A stretch of DNA of 10,624 bases from JBBCJM01 sp037190175 (GCA_037190175.1 JBBCJM010000120.1:1-10624), one strand, 5' to 3'. Shown: positions 1 through 7,705, counted from the stretch's first letter. Made by a program: numbers and translations. The notes: generated by a model not told the origin, from the sequence alone.

Positions 1-231
1 GCGGATCGCCGCCGCGACGACCGGCGCGAGGACCGCCGCGCCCAGCCCGCCCCGCAGCCCGCGCCGGCCCCCGAGCCCGCCCCGGTCGCGGCCGAACAGC
101 CCGCGCCCGAGCCGCCGGCGGCGGCCCCCGAACCGGCCCCCGCGGCGGAAGCACCCGCCCCGAAGGCCCGCAAGCCGCGCAAGCCGCGCACGCCCACCGG
201 CGACGGCCCCCCCGCGGCGGCGGCGGAATAG
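1..231 (+). CDS. C-terminal tail of an unidentified protein (5'-truncated by window edge)
   Basis: Reading frame 1 is open from the first base to a TAG at 229-231 and encodes the last 76 residues of a protein that starts upstream of the window. Nearly every codon ends in G or C, as in the neighbouring genes, which supports coding. The tail has three parts: an Arg/Asp/Glu-rich start (DRRRDDRREDRR), a long Ala/Pro/Glu stretch with repeated PAPEP units, and a basic patch KARKPRKPRTP before an acidic/Ala end. No folded domain is visible. Such disordered charged tails are typical of RNA-binding proteins in this group, for example DEAD-box RNA helicases, but nothing here proves that identity. The gene converges on rsmA and its stop codon directly abuts the rsmA stop. 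Confidence 0.7.
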   Translation, partial: ADRRRDDRREDRRAQPAPQPAPAPEPAPVAAEQPAPEPPAAAPEPAPAAEAPAPKARKPRKPRTPTGDGPPAAAAE

Positions 232-1062
232 TCAGACCAGCCGGGCCAGCGCGCAGAAGGCCTCCAGCCCCACTTCCTCGGCCCGCGCGGTGGGCTCGAT
301 GCCGGCGGCGCGCAGCCGGTCCTCGATGTCGGGGGCCAAGCCCCGCAGGGCCGACCGCAGCATCTTGCGCCGCTGGCCGAAGGCCGCCGCCGTCACCCGT
401 TGCAGCGCCCTGGCGTCCGCCGGAAAGCGGGGGCCGGGCAGGGCGGTCAGGTGGACGACCGAGGAATGCACCTTGGGCGGGGGCGTGAAGGCCGAGGGCG
501 GCAGGGTCAGCGCGATGCGGGCATCGCAACGCCATTGCGCGAGGATCGCCAGCCGGCCGTAGGCGTCCTGCCCCGGCCGGGCCACGATGCGCTCGGCCAC
601 CTCCTTCTGGAACATCAGCGTCAGGCTTTGCCAGAACGGCGGCCAATCCGCAGGGGTCAGCCAGCGGATCAGCAACTCCGTGCCCACGTTGTAGGGCAGG
701 TTGGCCACCACCTTGACCGGCGTGTTCAGGCACCCCGGGTCGAAGGCCAGCGCATCGCCGGAAACCACCTCCAGCCGCCCGGGCCAATGCGCGGCGATCT
801 CGGCCAGCGCGGGCAGGCAGCGGGCGTCCTTCTCCACCGCCACCACCCGCCGGGCGCCCTCGGCCAGCAGCGCCCGGGTCAGGCCGCCCGGCCCCGGCCC
901 CACCTCCAGCACGTCCGCGCCCGAGAGATCCCCCGCCACCCGGGCGATCCGCGCGGTCAGGTTCAGGTCCAGGAGGAAATTCTGCCCCAGCGCCTTCCTC
1001 GCCGCCAGCCCATGCGCGGCGATCACCTCGCGCAGGGGCGGCAGGCCGTCGATCGCCGCCAT
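232..1062 (-). CDS. rsmA: 16S rRNA (adenine(1518)-N(6)/adenine(1519)-N(6))-dimethyltransferase RsmA (KsgA)
   Basis: RsmA transfers four methyl groups from S-adenosylmethionine to two adjacent adenines in the helix 45 loop of 16S rRNA, a late step of 30S assembly in the cytoplasm. The 276-residue product matches the usual family length. Visible motifs are KALGQNFL (23-30), the SAM-binding glycine motif VLEVGPGPGG (51-60), the acidic residue of motif II in VEKD (76-79), GDA (102-104), the catalytic motif NLPYN (121-125) that contacts the target adenine, PPPKVHSSV (194-202) and FGQRRKMLR (229-237). The ATG at 1062-1060 is preceded by a purine-rich GGGGGA eight bases upstream. The gene is the last in the lptFGD-surA-pdxA-rsmA array, five bases after the pdxA stop. 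The same pdxA-rsmA order occurs in E. coli. All key motifs are intact. Confidence 0.97.
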   Translation of the reverse strand: MAAIDGLPPLREVIAAHGLAARKALGQNFLLDLNLTARIARVAGDLSGADVLEVGPGPGGLTRALLAEGARRVVAVEKDARCLPALAEIAAHWPGRLEVVSGDALAFDPGCLNTPVKVVANLPYNVGTELLIRWLTPADWPPFWQSLTLMFQKEVAERIVARPGQDAYGRLAILAQWRCDARIALTLPPSAFTPPPKVHSSVVHLTALPGPRFPADARALQRVTAAAFGQRRKMLRSALRGLAPDIEDRLRAAGIEPTARAEEVGLEAFCALARLV

Positions 1063-1067
1063 CGCCG

Positions 1068-2045
1068 CTATCCCCCGCGCGCCGCCGCCATCCGCGCGGC
1101 CATGCGGATCGCGGCCAGGGTGGAGGACGGATCCGCCACCCCCTTGCCCGCGATGTCGAAGGCGGTGCCGTGGTCGGGCGAGGTGCGCACGAAGGGCAGG
1201 CCCAGCGTCACGTTCACCCCTCCGGCGAAGTCCACCGTCTTGATCGGGATCAGCGCCTGGTCGTGGTACATGCAGACCGCGGCGTCATAGCCCGCCCGCG
1301 CCGCGGGGTGGAACATGGTGTCGGCGGGCAGGGGGCCAGCCAGGTCGAAGCCCTCGGCGCGCAGGCGGTCCAGCACCGGGGCGATCAGGCGGCCCTCCTC
1401 CTCGCCCATCGCGCCGCCCTCGCCGGCATGGGGGTTCAGGCCGGCCACCGCGATCCGCGGTTCCGGCAGGCCGAAATCCCGCACCAGCCCGGCGCGGGTG
1501 ATCCGCAGGGTGGCCTCCAGCAGGTCGGGGGTCAAAGCGGCGGGCACCTGCGACAGCGGGATATGGATGGTCGCCGGCACCACCCGCAGCCCCTCGCCCG
1601 CCAGCATCATCACCACGCGGTCCACCCCGGCCAGCGAGGCCAGGTATTCGGTATGGCCGGGAAAGGCGAAGCCCGCGCCGTCCTTCAGCGCCTTCTTGGA
1701 GATCGGCAGGGTGATAAGCGCCGCGGCCTGGCCCGAGGTCACCAGCTCCACCCCGCGCCGGATCGCCTCGATCACGCCGGCGGCCTGCGCCGGGTCGGGC
1801 TCGCCGGGGCGGGGGGCGGGGCCGAGGTCCAGGGGCAGCACCGGCAGCCGGTCGGCGGCCACCATCAGCGCGTCGGCGGGGTCGGAGACCACCGTCACCT
1901 CCGCCCCCGCGGGCAGGTGGCGCGGATCGCCGATCCAGACCAGCGGCTGCGCCGCGCCCAGGGCCGCCCGCGCCTTCACCGCCAGTTCCGGGCCGATCCC
2001 CGCCGGCTCGCCGCAGCTGAGCGCCACCGGCAGGGGGCCGGGCAC
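1068..2045 (-). CDS. pdxA: 4-hydroxythreonine-4-phosphate dehydrogenase PdxA
   Basis: PdxA oxidises 4-phosphohydroxy-L-threonine with NAD(P)+. The product loses CO2 to give 3-amino-1-hydroxyacetone 1-phosphate, which PdxJ joins to deoxyxylulose 5-phosphate in pyridoxal phosphate synthesis. The 325-residue product is close to E. coli PdxA (329). It begins with the family motif near GEPAGIGPE (12-20) and carries PGHTEYLA (His131 and Thr132, substrate binding). The three divalent-metal histidines are His161 (ATIHIPL), His206 (NPHAGEGG) and His261 (MYHDQALIP), each five below the E. coli numbers. The open frame runs far upstream inside surA, but homology begins at PLPVALS. I therefore chose the GTG at 2045-2043, two bases after the surA stop; an in-frame TTG at 2051-2049 overlapping that stop is the alternative. 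Shine-Dalgarno pairing is weak, so translation is probably coupled to surA. Confidence 0.95.
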   Translation of the reverse strand: MPGPLPVALSCGEPAGIGPELAVKARAALGAAQPLVWIGDPRHLPAGAEVTVVSDPADALMVAADRLPVLPLDLGPAPRPGEPDPAQAAGVIEAIRRGVELVTSGQAAALITLPISKKALKDGAGFAFPGHTEYLASLAGVDRVVMMLAGEGLRVVPATIHIPLSQVPAALTPDLLEATLRITRAGLVRDFGLPEPRIAVAGLNPHAGEGGAMGEEEGRLIAPVLDRLRAEGFDLAGPLPADTMFHPAARAGYDAAVCMYHDQALIPIKTVDFAGGVNVTLGLPFVRTSPDHGTAFDIAGKGVADPSSTLAAIRMAARMAAARGG

Positions 2046-2047
2046 GG

Positions 2048-3253
2048 TCAACGCTCGCGGATGATGGCGTTGGCGCGCAGGTCGGCCAGATAGCCCTCGG
2101 CCAGCTGCCCCAGCCGCTGGTTGATCAGCTGCTCGCGGATCGCCTCGCGGTTCACCTCGTCCTCGCCGCGCGGGTTGCGCGAGCAGACCATGACCAGCAC
2201 CCGGTTGCCCCCGCGCACCAGCGCGCCCGAGAGCTCGTTGTCGTCCAGCCGGGCGACCTCCATCGCGATGTCCGCGGGCAGGCTGGCCAGCGCCACGGTC
2301 TGCCGGCTCAGCCGGTCCAGCGCCGGGCCGCGGGCCAGGGGATAGAGGTCGTCGCAGGTGTCCACCCGGTTGCGGATGCGCTCCACCTCGGCCGGGGCGT
2401 CGCCGGTATTGGGCAGCAGCAGCGTGGCGTATTCCACCCGCGGGGTCGCCGCCTCGGCGGCCGTGATCTGGTCGCGCTCGCGCAGGAAGAACAGCGCCAC
2501 CGCGCCGGGCACCGCCTGCGGCTCGGTCACCTGCCCGGGCGAGAGGCGCAGCACCTGCGGGGCCAGCGCCGGCGGCAGCCCGTCGATGCCGATCCATTGC
2601 AGCCGCCCGCCGCGCTGCGCGGTGGCCGAGGTCGAATAGCGCCGGGCGGCGTCGGCGAAGCTCGCCTCGTCGGTCACCCCGGCGCGGATGCGGCGGGCCA
2701 GCGCCAGCGCCGCCTCCTCGCCGCCCTCGCGCACGGGGATGATGAGCTCGGACAGCAGCACCCGCACCCCGGGCGTCCGGGCGGGAATGCGGGCCAGCGC
2801 CTTGTCGATCTCGGCATCCGAGATCTGCACCACGGGCAGGAAGCGGGCGCGCACCACCTCGCGCCACAGCACCCCGGCCTCGACGAAATCGCGGAAGGTC
2901 TCGGTCGCCACCCCGGCCTGGTTCAGCGCGGCCACGAACTGCTCGGCGGTCATGTTGGCGCGCGCGGCGAATTCGTTCATCCCGGCCAGGACCTGCTCGG
3001 GCGTGACCCTCAGCCCCAGCTCGGCCGCGGCGGCCTTGCGCAGCCTATCGTCCACCAGCCCGTCCAGCGCCTCGGCCCGGATGTCGCCGGGGGCGCCGAA
3101 GAGCTGCAGCATCCGCAGCCGCTGCTCGTATTCATAGACCGTCACCACCCGGTCGTTGACCACGATCTGCGGCGAGAACAGGCCCTGGGCGAAGGCCGGC
3201 AGCCCCGTCAGCGCGATCAGGGCGAGGGTGGCAAGGGCGGTCAGGCGGATCAT
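2048..3253 (-). CDS. surA: SurA-type periplasmic chaperone / parvulin peptidyl-prolyl isomerase
   Basis: SurA escorts unfolded outer-membrane proteins through the periplasm to the BAM complex; in E. coli LptD is among its most dependent clients. The 401-residue product starts with a Sec signal peptide whose likely cleavage is AFA|Q after residue 22. A helical SurA_N chaperone domain follows (about 27-155). A recognisable parvulin domain (about 162-262) contains the usual SELI strand, YSTSATAQRGGRLQW (206-220) and a VPGAVALFFL strand. The last part (about 270-400) looks like a degenerate second parvulin module plus the C-terminal helix that packs on the N domain. The only cysteines, Cys300 and Cys357, lie in this part. 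E. coli SurA is 428 residues with two clear parvulin domains. The gene lies 51 nt downstream of lptD and two bases before pdxA, as in the E. coli operon. Some pipelines would call it only 'peptidylprolyl isomerase'. Confidence 0.92.
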   Translation of the reverse strand: MIRLTALATLALIALTGLPAFAQGLFSPQIVVNDRVVTVYEYEQRLRMLQLFGAPGDIRAEALDGLVDDRLRKAAAAELGLRVTPEQVLAGMNEFAARANMTAEQFVAALNQAGVATETFRDFVEAGVLWREVVRARFLPVVQISDAEIDKALARIPARTPGVRVLLSELIIPVREGGEEAALALARRIRAGVTDEASFADAARRYSTSATAQRGGRLQWIGIDGLPPALAPQVLRLSPGQVTEPQAVPGAVALFFLRERDQITAAEAATPRVEYATLLLPNTGDAPAEVERIRNRVDTCDDLYPLARGPALDRLSRQTVALASLPADIAMEVARLDDNELSGALVRGGNRVLVMVCSRNPRGEDEVNREAIREQLINQRLGQLAEGYLADLRANAIIRER

Positions 3254-3304
3254 CGGCGGGCGTCTTTCGGCAGTCGGGTCAAGGGATTGGCCGGCGGTCA
3301 GGCT

Positions 3305-5434
3305 TCAACCCCGGCAGACGCGGGCGGGCCCGGGGGCGGAGCCGCCGCCGAAGCCCAGAAGCTCGACCGACAGGCCGAAGTCGGTGCGCGGCCTCACACT
3401 ATCCGAGGCGGCAAAGCGGCGCGAGAGGGAAAGATCGACCTTCAGGCATTCGTTGCGCCAGGCCAGCCCCATGCCTGCCGAGGCCGCGCGGTCGGCCGAG
3501 AAGTCGTAGCGCGAGGCGAAGCGCAGCGTCCAGGCCTCGGTCAGGTCATAGCTGCCGTCGACCAGCAGTTCCGAGACCCGCGCCGGGCGCCCTTCCTCCG
3601 GGTCGGCCAGCATCCAGACGAAGGAGGAGGCCAGGCTATAGCGCGGGCGGTCGAGGTCCAGCCGGATCTCGGCCTTGGTGATGTCGAACACGTCGTCCAT
3701 CACCGCCCGGCCGGTGAAGCTGAGCCCCGGGCGCGGGGCATAGCGCACCGCCGTCAGCCAGTCGGACCGGGTGCCGTCCAGCCCCGAGGCCGCGGTGAAG
3801 CCGGTCTCGTCATGGTCGCGCAGGATGCGGCCCGCGGCCAGCGACACGGTGGCGCCCGAGGGCGAGATGCGGGTGAAGCTGAGGCCCACGTTGATCCGCC
3901 GCCCGCGTTCCACCCCGTCGCTGCCGGCGAAGCGCGAGGTCGAGAACAGGTTGCCCTCGTCGAATTCCGACAGGAGCGAATCCTCGTTGGGGATGGCGCG
4001 GGGGTTGCGGGGCGACCAGATCACCTGCACCACCGGCTCCAGCACCTGCGCGTGCCCGCCGCCGTCGGTGCGCACCAGCGGCCAGCGCAGTTCCACGCCC
4101 ACGCCGCCGGTCGCCCGCGTGTGGCGCCCCCCCACCGCGTCGTCCTGCGCGATGGAGTAAAGGTCGGCCCGCGCCTCGGCCAGGGCGGTGGCCTCGACCC
4201 CGGGGCCGAAGACCACGCTGCGCCGCCAGTCGGCGCGCAGGGTGGCGCGCGCGGTGTCGCGGCCGTCGCCGATCCCGTCGCCGTCGCTGTCCAGCCCGCT
4301 GTTGGCGCTGCGGAAATGCCCGTGGGTCTGGAAGCCCAGCGTGGCGATCCCGCCGATGGGGGCCGGGGCGAAGCGCCGCGTCCAGGTGAAGTCGCCCACC
4401 AGCGAGGGCAGGCGCGAGTTGATCTCGCCCGCGCGGATCGAATGCACGTGGATCAGCCGCCCGGCGATCCATTCCTCGCGCCGGGCGCGGGTGATCTCGA
4501 TGCGGCTCTGCAGCCGGTCGCGGTCGGTGATGCCATAGTCGTTCAGATAGCCGGGGTCGGTCGCCACCTCGCCGCGCAGCGACAGCCGGAACTCCCCGGG
4601 CAGCAGGAAGCCGCCGTCCAGGAAGGCATAGCCCCGCGTCTCGCCCGGCCGGATGCGGTCGCGCGAGAGCGCGCCGTTCAGCTCGATCCAGCCGGTGGAG
4701 AAGGCCTGCCGGTAGCGCAGGCCCAGGGTGCGGGCGTCGTTCGAGGCGACGAAGGGCGCCAGCGTCAGGTCGCGATGGTCGCCCAGCCGGATGAAATAGG
4801 GCGCCTCGATCCCGGTGCCGAGGCCCGAGGAGGAGCGCAGCCGCGGCATCAGGAAGCCGGTGGCGCGGTTGAGCGTGGGGTCGGGCATCCTGAGCCGCGG
4901 GATCAGCACCACCGGCACGCCGCCGAAGCGCAGCACCGCCTGGTCGAAATAGATCTGGCGTTCCTCGCGGTCGTGGATCACCCGCCGGGCACGGATCTCC
5001 CACAGGGGCGTGCCGTCCCCTTCGCAGATCCGGCAGGAGGAGGCGACGGTCCGGCCCAGCCGCACATAGCGCCCGCCGATCCGCTGCACCTCGGAAGCCG
5101 CGAGTTGCAGCTGCCGGTTCAGCACCAGCCGCGCCGATTGCAGCACGCCGTCGGTCAGGTCGGCCGAGAGATCCGCGGCATCGGCCAGGATGAAGCTGCC
5201 GGTGTCGTCGGTCAGCAGGATCGGCCCCTCGATCCGCAGCCGGTCGGTGGCGGCGTCATAGGTGATCCGCCGGGCGCGCAGGCGGCGGCCGTCGTGGAAC
5301 ACCTCGACATTGCCCTCGGCCACCAGCACGTCCTGCCCGGTGATCGCCACGCTGTCGGCGACCAGGCTGGCCGGGGCCTGCGCCAGCGCGGGCCAGGGCA
5401 GGAGGAGGAGAAGCAGCGCAAGAAGAAGACGCAT
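3305..5434 (-). CDS. lptD: LPS-assembly protein LptD (outer-membrane LPS translocon)
   Basis: LptD is the outer-membrane beta-barrel that, with the lipoprotein LptE, inserts lipopolysaccharide into the outer leaflet at the end of the Lpt bridge. The 709-residue product has a leucine-rich signal peptide cleaved at about ALA|Q (after residue 18). A periplasmic OstA/LptA-like beta-jellyroll follows (about 24-135, with ADSVAITGQDVLVAEGNVEV). Next comes the family signature region SSCRIC...IHDREERQIYFDQAVLRFGGVPV (132-175) and GFLMPRLR (193-200), then the barrel to the C-terminus. Cysteines are at 134, 137, 663 and 707, consistent with disulfides between jellyroll and barrel. The ATG is at 5434-5432; a strong GGAGGA lies six bases upstream and the start overlaps the lptG stop as TGATG. 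The open frame extends upstream inside lptG but that part is not LptD. At 709 residues it is shorter than E. coli LptD (784). Residues 382-390 form an unusual acidic Asp/Gly loop. Confidence 0.96.
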   Translation of the reverse strand: MRLLLALLLLLLPWPALAQAPASLVADSVAITGQDVLVAEGNVEVFHDGRRLRARRITYDAATDRLRIEGPILLTDDTGSFILADAADLSADLTDGVLQSARLVLNRQLQLAASEVQRIGGRYVRLGRTVASSCRICEGDGTPLWEIRARRVIHDREERQIYFDQAVLRFGGVPVVLIPRLRMPDPTLNRATGFLMPRLRSSSGLGTGIEAPYFIRLGDHRDLTLAPFVASNDARTLGLRYRQAFSTGWIELNGALSRDRIRPGETRGYAFLDGGFLLPGEFRLSLRGEVATDPGYLNDYGITDRDRLQSRIEITRARREEWIAGRLIHVHSIRAGEINSRLPSLVGDFTWTRRFAPAPIGGIATLGFQTHGHFRSANSGLDSDGDGIGDGRDTARATLRADWRRSVVFGPGVEATALAEARADLYSIAQDDAVGGRHTRATGGVGVELRWPLVRTDGGGHAQVLEPVVQVIWSPRNPRAIPNEDSLLSEFDEGNLFSTSRFAGSDGVERGRRINVGLSFTRISPSGATVSLAAGRILRDHDETGFTAASGLDGTRSDWLTAVRYAPRPGLSFTGRAVMDDVFDITKAEIRLDLDRPRYSLASSFVWMLADPEEGRPARVSELLVDGSYDLTEAWTLRFASRYDFSADRAASAGMGLAWRNECLKVDLSLSRRFAASDSVRPRTDFGLSVELLGFGGGSAPGPARVCRG

Positions 5435-5436
5435 CA
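5432..5436 (-). other. lptG stop / lptD start overlap (TGATG) with strong ribosome-binding site
   Basis: The lptG TGA and lptD ATG share one base. A GGAGGA sits within the last lptG codons, six bases before the lptD ATG, the best Shine-Dalgarno in the array. It fixes the lptD start and suggests lptD is both coupled to lptG and efficiently initiated by itself. Confidence 0.9.
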
Positions 5437-6528
5437 GCCGTCCTCCAGGTGCAGCAGCAGGCCCAGCGCCGAGAGGATCGCCACCACCGGCGGGCTCCAG
5501 GCCGCCAGCGCCACCGGGATCTGGCCGTTTTCGCCCAGCACCTGCGCGAAGTTGCGCAGGAAGAACAGGCCGAACCCCGCCAGCACCGCCAGCAGCACCA
5601 TCTGCCCGGTGCGCCCCAGCCGCGCGTGCCGCATGGTGAAGCCCGCGGCCACCAGCACCATCCCGGTCAGCAGCAGGGGCAGCGCCAGTTCCATCTGGAA
5701 CCAGACCCGATGCGCCCGGGCGCTGAAGCCCGCGGCCTCGATCCGGGCGATATAGGCGGGCAGGTCCCAGATCGGGATCGCCGAGGGCCGGCCGAAACTG
5801 TCGCGGATCCGCTCGCGCGTCAGGTCCGAGGGCAGGGTGGCGCTGTCCGTCACCCGCGCCGCCACCTCGGGGTTGGGCAGGGTCAGGTCCCAGGACTTCA
5901 CCCCGGTCAGCCGCCAGGCCCCGGGCTCCAGCACCGCCTCCTCCGCCGCGATGCGCGCCAGCGGGCGGCCCTCGGGCGAGAAGGTCTGGAAGGTGGCGCC
6001 GTAAAGCCGGGTGCCGTCCAGGTCGGTGCGCGCGGCCTGGATCACCGTCTGCCCCTCGGCGCCCCCCTGCCGCAGCCAGAGGCCCGAGGCGGAGACCGAG
6101 AGCACGCTTTCCGACCCCCGGGCGTGGCGGGCGTAGAGCGCCTCGTATTCCTTCGACATGCCCGCGACCATCGGGTTCAGCCCCGCCACCGCCAGCACCC
6201 CCACGACGATCGAGGCCCCCACCGGCGCCATCAGGAACCGCAGCCCCGACCGCCCCGCCGCCCGCACCACCACCAGCTCCGACGACCGCGCCAGCCCGAC
6301 GAAGAGCGCGATGGCCGAGAGGATGAAGATCAGCGGCAGGATGCGGTAGAGGCTCTCGGGCACGTTGAAGGCGGCGAGCCGCCCGGCCTGGGCCAGCGTC
6401 ACCCCCTGGCCAGAGAAGCGGCGCAACTGGTCCACCATGTCGATGAGCAGCATGATGCCCAGGAAGACCATGAACACCAGCGCCAGCATCCGCAGGAACC
6501 GCCGCGCGATATAGAGCGAGAGCGTCAT
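5434..6528 (-). CDS. lptG: LPS export ABC transporter permease LptG
   Basis: LptG pairs with LptF in the inner membrane. Powered by LptB2, the complex extracts lipopolysaccharide and passes it to LptC. The 364-residue product has the family layout: transmembrane segments at about 11-30, 58-80 and 98-120, a periplasmic jellyroll (about 125-255), and three more segments at about 278-298, 308-328 and 338-360. The cytoplasmic coupling helix SSELVVVRAAG (82-92), with the conserved Glu that contacts LptB, is present. The ATG at 6528-6526 overlaps the lptF stop (ATGA) and is preceded by GAGGG six bases upstream. The stop overlaps the lptD start by one base. The second permease was named LptG rather than LptF from gene order (lptF then lptG) and the MTLSLYIARRFL start. 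A YjgP/YjgQ-family call is certain; the F/G assignment is very likely. Confidence 0.95.
   Translation of the reverse strand: MTLSLYIARRFLRMLALVFMVFLGIMLLIDMVDQLRRFSGQGVTLAQAGRLAAFNVPESLYRILPLIFILSAIALFVGLARSSELVVVRAAGRSGLRFLMAPVGASIVVGVLAVAGLNPMVAGMSKEYEALYARHARGSESVLSVSASGLWLRQGGAEGQTVIQAARTDLDGTRLYGATFQTFSPEGRPLARIAAEEAVLEPGAWRLTGVKSWDLTLPNPEVAARVTDSATLPSDLTRERIRDSFGRPSAIPIWDLPAYIARIEAAGFSARAHRVWFQMELALPLLLTGMVLVAAGFTMRHARLGRTGQMVLLAVLAGFGLFFLRNFAQVLGENGQIPVALAAWSPPVVAILSALGLLLHLEDG
6525..6528 (-). other. lptF stop / lptG start overlap (ATGA)
   Basis: The last base triplet of lptF (TGA) and the first of lptG (ATG) share bases in a four-base ATGA. Such overlaps usually couple translation by re-initiation and support equal production of the two permease halves. 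A GAGGG ribosome-binding site for lptG lies inside the lptF end. Confidence 0.9.
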
Positions 6529-7646
6529 GTGGCGCCCTCGACCGCCCGCACCCGCCGCGGCCGCTCCGACAGCCACAGCAGCGCCAGCCCGATCCCCAGG
6601 CCGACCAGCGGCGCGGCATAGGCCAGCGGCCAGGCGCGGGCGTCGCGCAGGGTGGCGCCCAGCGCCGCGTTGTTCAGCATCTGCACCACGATCAGCAGCA
6701 GCACCGCCCCCACCATCTGCCGCCACAGCCCGAAGCGGCTGAAGGCCCCCAGCATCAACGTGGCAAAGCCGATCAGCGCCGCGGCCGGGGCCAGCAGCGG
6801 CTGGGCGAAGCGCCCGTGCGCCTCGCTGACCAGTTCCGCCCGGGTGGCCCCGGTCAGCGCCTGCGTCTCCTCCGAGGCCCGGAGCAGCACCGGGGTGGAC
6901 AGTTCCTCCATCGTCAGCCGCCCGCGGGCGCCGGTGTTCAGCATGGTGCCGAGGTCATAGGTGAAATCGGCGAAATGGGTGACGGCAAGGCGCTGCGAGG
7001 CGCGGTCCAGCGTCTGGCTCATCCCCTCGAACATGATCAGCTTCGGCCCGTCGTCGGCCCGCGCCAGCAGCGCGCGGCGCGCGGCATAGGTCACCCGCGA
7101 GCCCGCCCCGCGGTCGTCGGCCAGGAAGATGTCCAAGAGCTCGCCATTGGCCGAGATCTCGCGGATGTAGAAGGTGATGCCGTCGGTCGGGTGGATGAAG
7201 CGGCCGTCCGACAGCAGGCGGGCGGTCACGTTGGCCTCGATCTCGGCGCTGCGCTCGGCCAGGATCGCGCGGCTCGCGGGCACGATCACATGGGTCAGCG
7301 TCAGCATCATCGCCGCCACCACCAGCCCGAACATCACCACCGGCCGGGCCAGGCGGAAGGCGGAAAAGCCGGTGGCGCGCACCACCACCAGCTCGCCGTC
7401 CTGGTTCAGCCGGTTGGTGACATAGGTCGCCGCGGCGAAGGCCGCCACCGGCAGCACCAGCCGCACCACGTTGGGCAGGGTGAGCAGCGAGAACTCCAGG
7501 AACACCAGCGCCGACTGCCCGCCGCCGATCAGCCGGTCGAACAGGCCCACGGCGCGGTTCACCCAGTAGACCAGCACCAGCACAAGCGCGAAGAACCCGA
7601 ACAGGGTCAGGTACTGCGCCGTCAGATAGCGGTCGAATCTGGACAC
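6525..7646 (-). CDS. lptF: LPS export ABC transporter permease LptF
   Basis: LptF is the partner permease of LptG in the LptB2FG extractor of lipopolysaccharide. Counting from the chosen start (373 residues), transmembrane segments lie at about 11-32, 53-75, 101-122, 283-302, 310-330 and 340-359, with a periplasmic domain (about 130-260) between the halves. The coupling-helix motif GELVVVRATG (84-93) is present. No ATG is available. The GTG at 7646-7644 gives MSRFDRYL, the N-terminus I recognise for this family in Rhodobacterales. A second in-frame GTG at 7658-7656 would add MASK; the AGAAGGGG upstream sits directly against it, too close for normal ribosome spacing. The gene leads the six-gene array and overlaps lptG by four bases (ATGA). 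A candidate promoter lies at 7677-7705. The divergent neighbour is pepA, as in E. coli. Confidence 0.94.
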   Translation of the reverse strand: MSRFDRYLTAQYLTLFGFFALVLVLVYWVNRAVGLFDRLIGGGQSALVFLEFSLLTLPNVVRLVLPVAAFAAATYVTNRLNQDGELVVVRATGFSAFRLARPVVMFGLVVAAMMLTLTHVIVPASRAILAERSAEIEANVTARLLSDGRFIHPTDGITFYIREISANGELLDIFLADDRGAGSRVTYAARRALLARADDGPKLIMFEGMSQTLDRASQRLAVTHFADFTYDLGTMLNTGARGRLTMEELSTPVLLRASEETQALTGATRAELVSEAHGRFAQPLLAPAAALIGFATLMLGAFSRFGLWRQMVGAVLLLIVVQMLNNAALGATLRDARAWPLAYAAPLVGLGIGLALLWLSERPRRVRAVEGAT

Positions 7647-7676
7647 CTTGCTCGCCACCCCCTTCTGCCCGCGCGG

Positions 7677-7705
7677 ACCCTAGACCAATCGGCCGGGCAG
7701 GAAAA
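7677..7705 (-). promoter_or_regulatory. Candidate promoter for the lptF-lptG-lptD-surA-pdxA-rsmA array
   Basis: On the - strand, TTTTCC (7705-7700) and TAGGGT (7682-7677) are 17 bases apart, a weak match to the vegetative -35/-10 pattern. Transcription would start near 7670, leaving about 24 bases before the GTG at 7646. The match is poor and is supported mainly by position and by the mirror-like arrangement on the pepA side. Confidence 0.28.

Noticed and set aside
2046..2867. 5' extension of the pdxA frame well into surA
   Set aside because: The extension is Arg/Ala/Gly-rich with no PdxA similarity. PdxA homology begins right at the GTG at 2045, giving the normal family length.
3254..3304. 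Possible separate surA promoter in the 51-base lptD-surA gap (TTGACC on the - strand)
   Set aside because: A -35-like TTGACC is present, but I find no acceptable -10 at 16-18 bases. The gap is short and the genes are co-directional.
2597..5755. A 1052-codon open frame on the + strand
   Set aside because: It lies opposite surA, lptD and part of lptG. It is a G/C-driven antisense shadow with His/Arg/Gly/Pro-heavy composition and no domain, while the - strand genes have full family motifs.
5435..6619. 5' extension of the lptD frame into lptG
   Set aside because: The real LptD begins with a clear signal peptide at 5434 behind a strong ribosome-binding site. The upstream part is the out-of-frame shadow of lptG.
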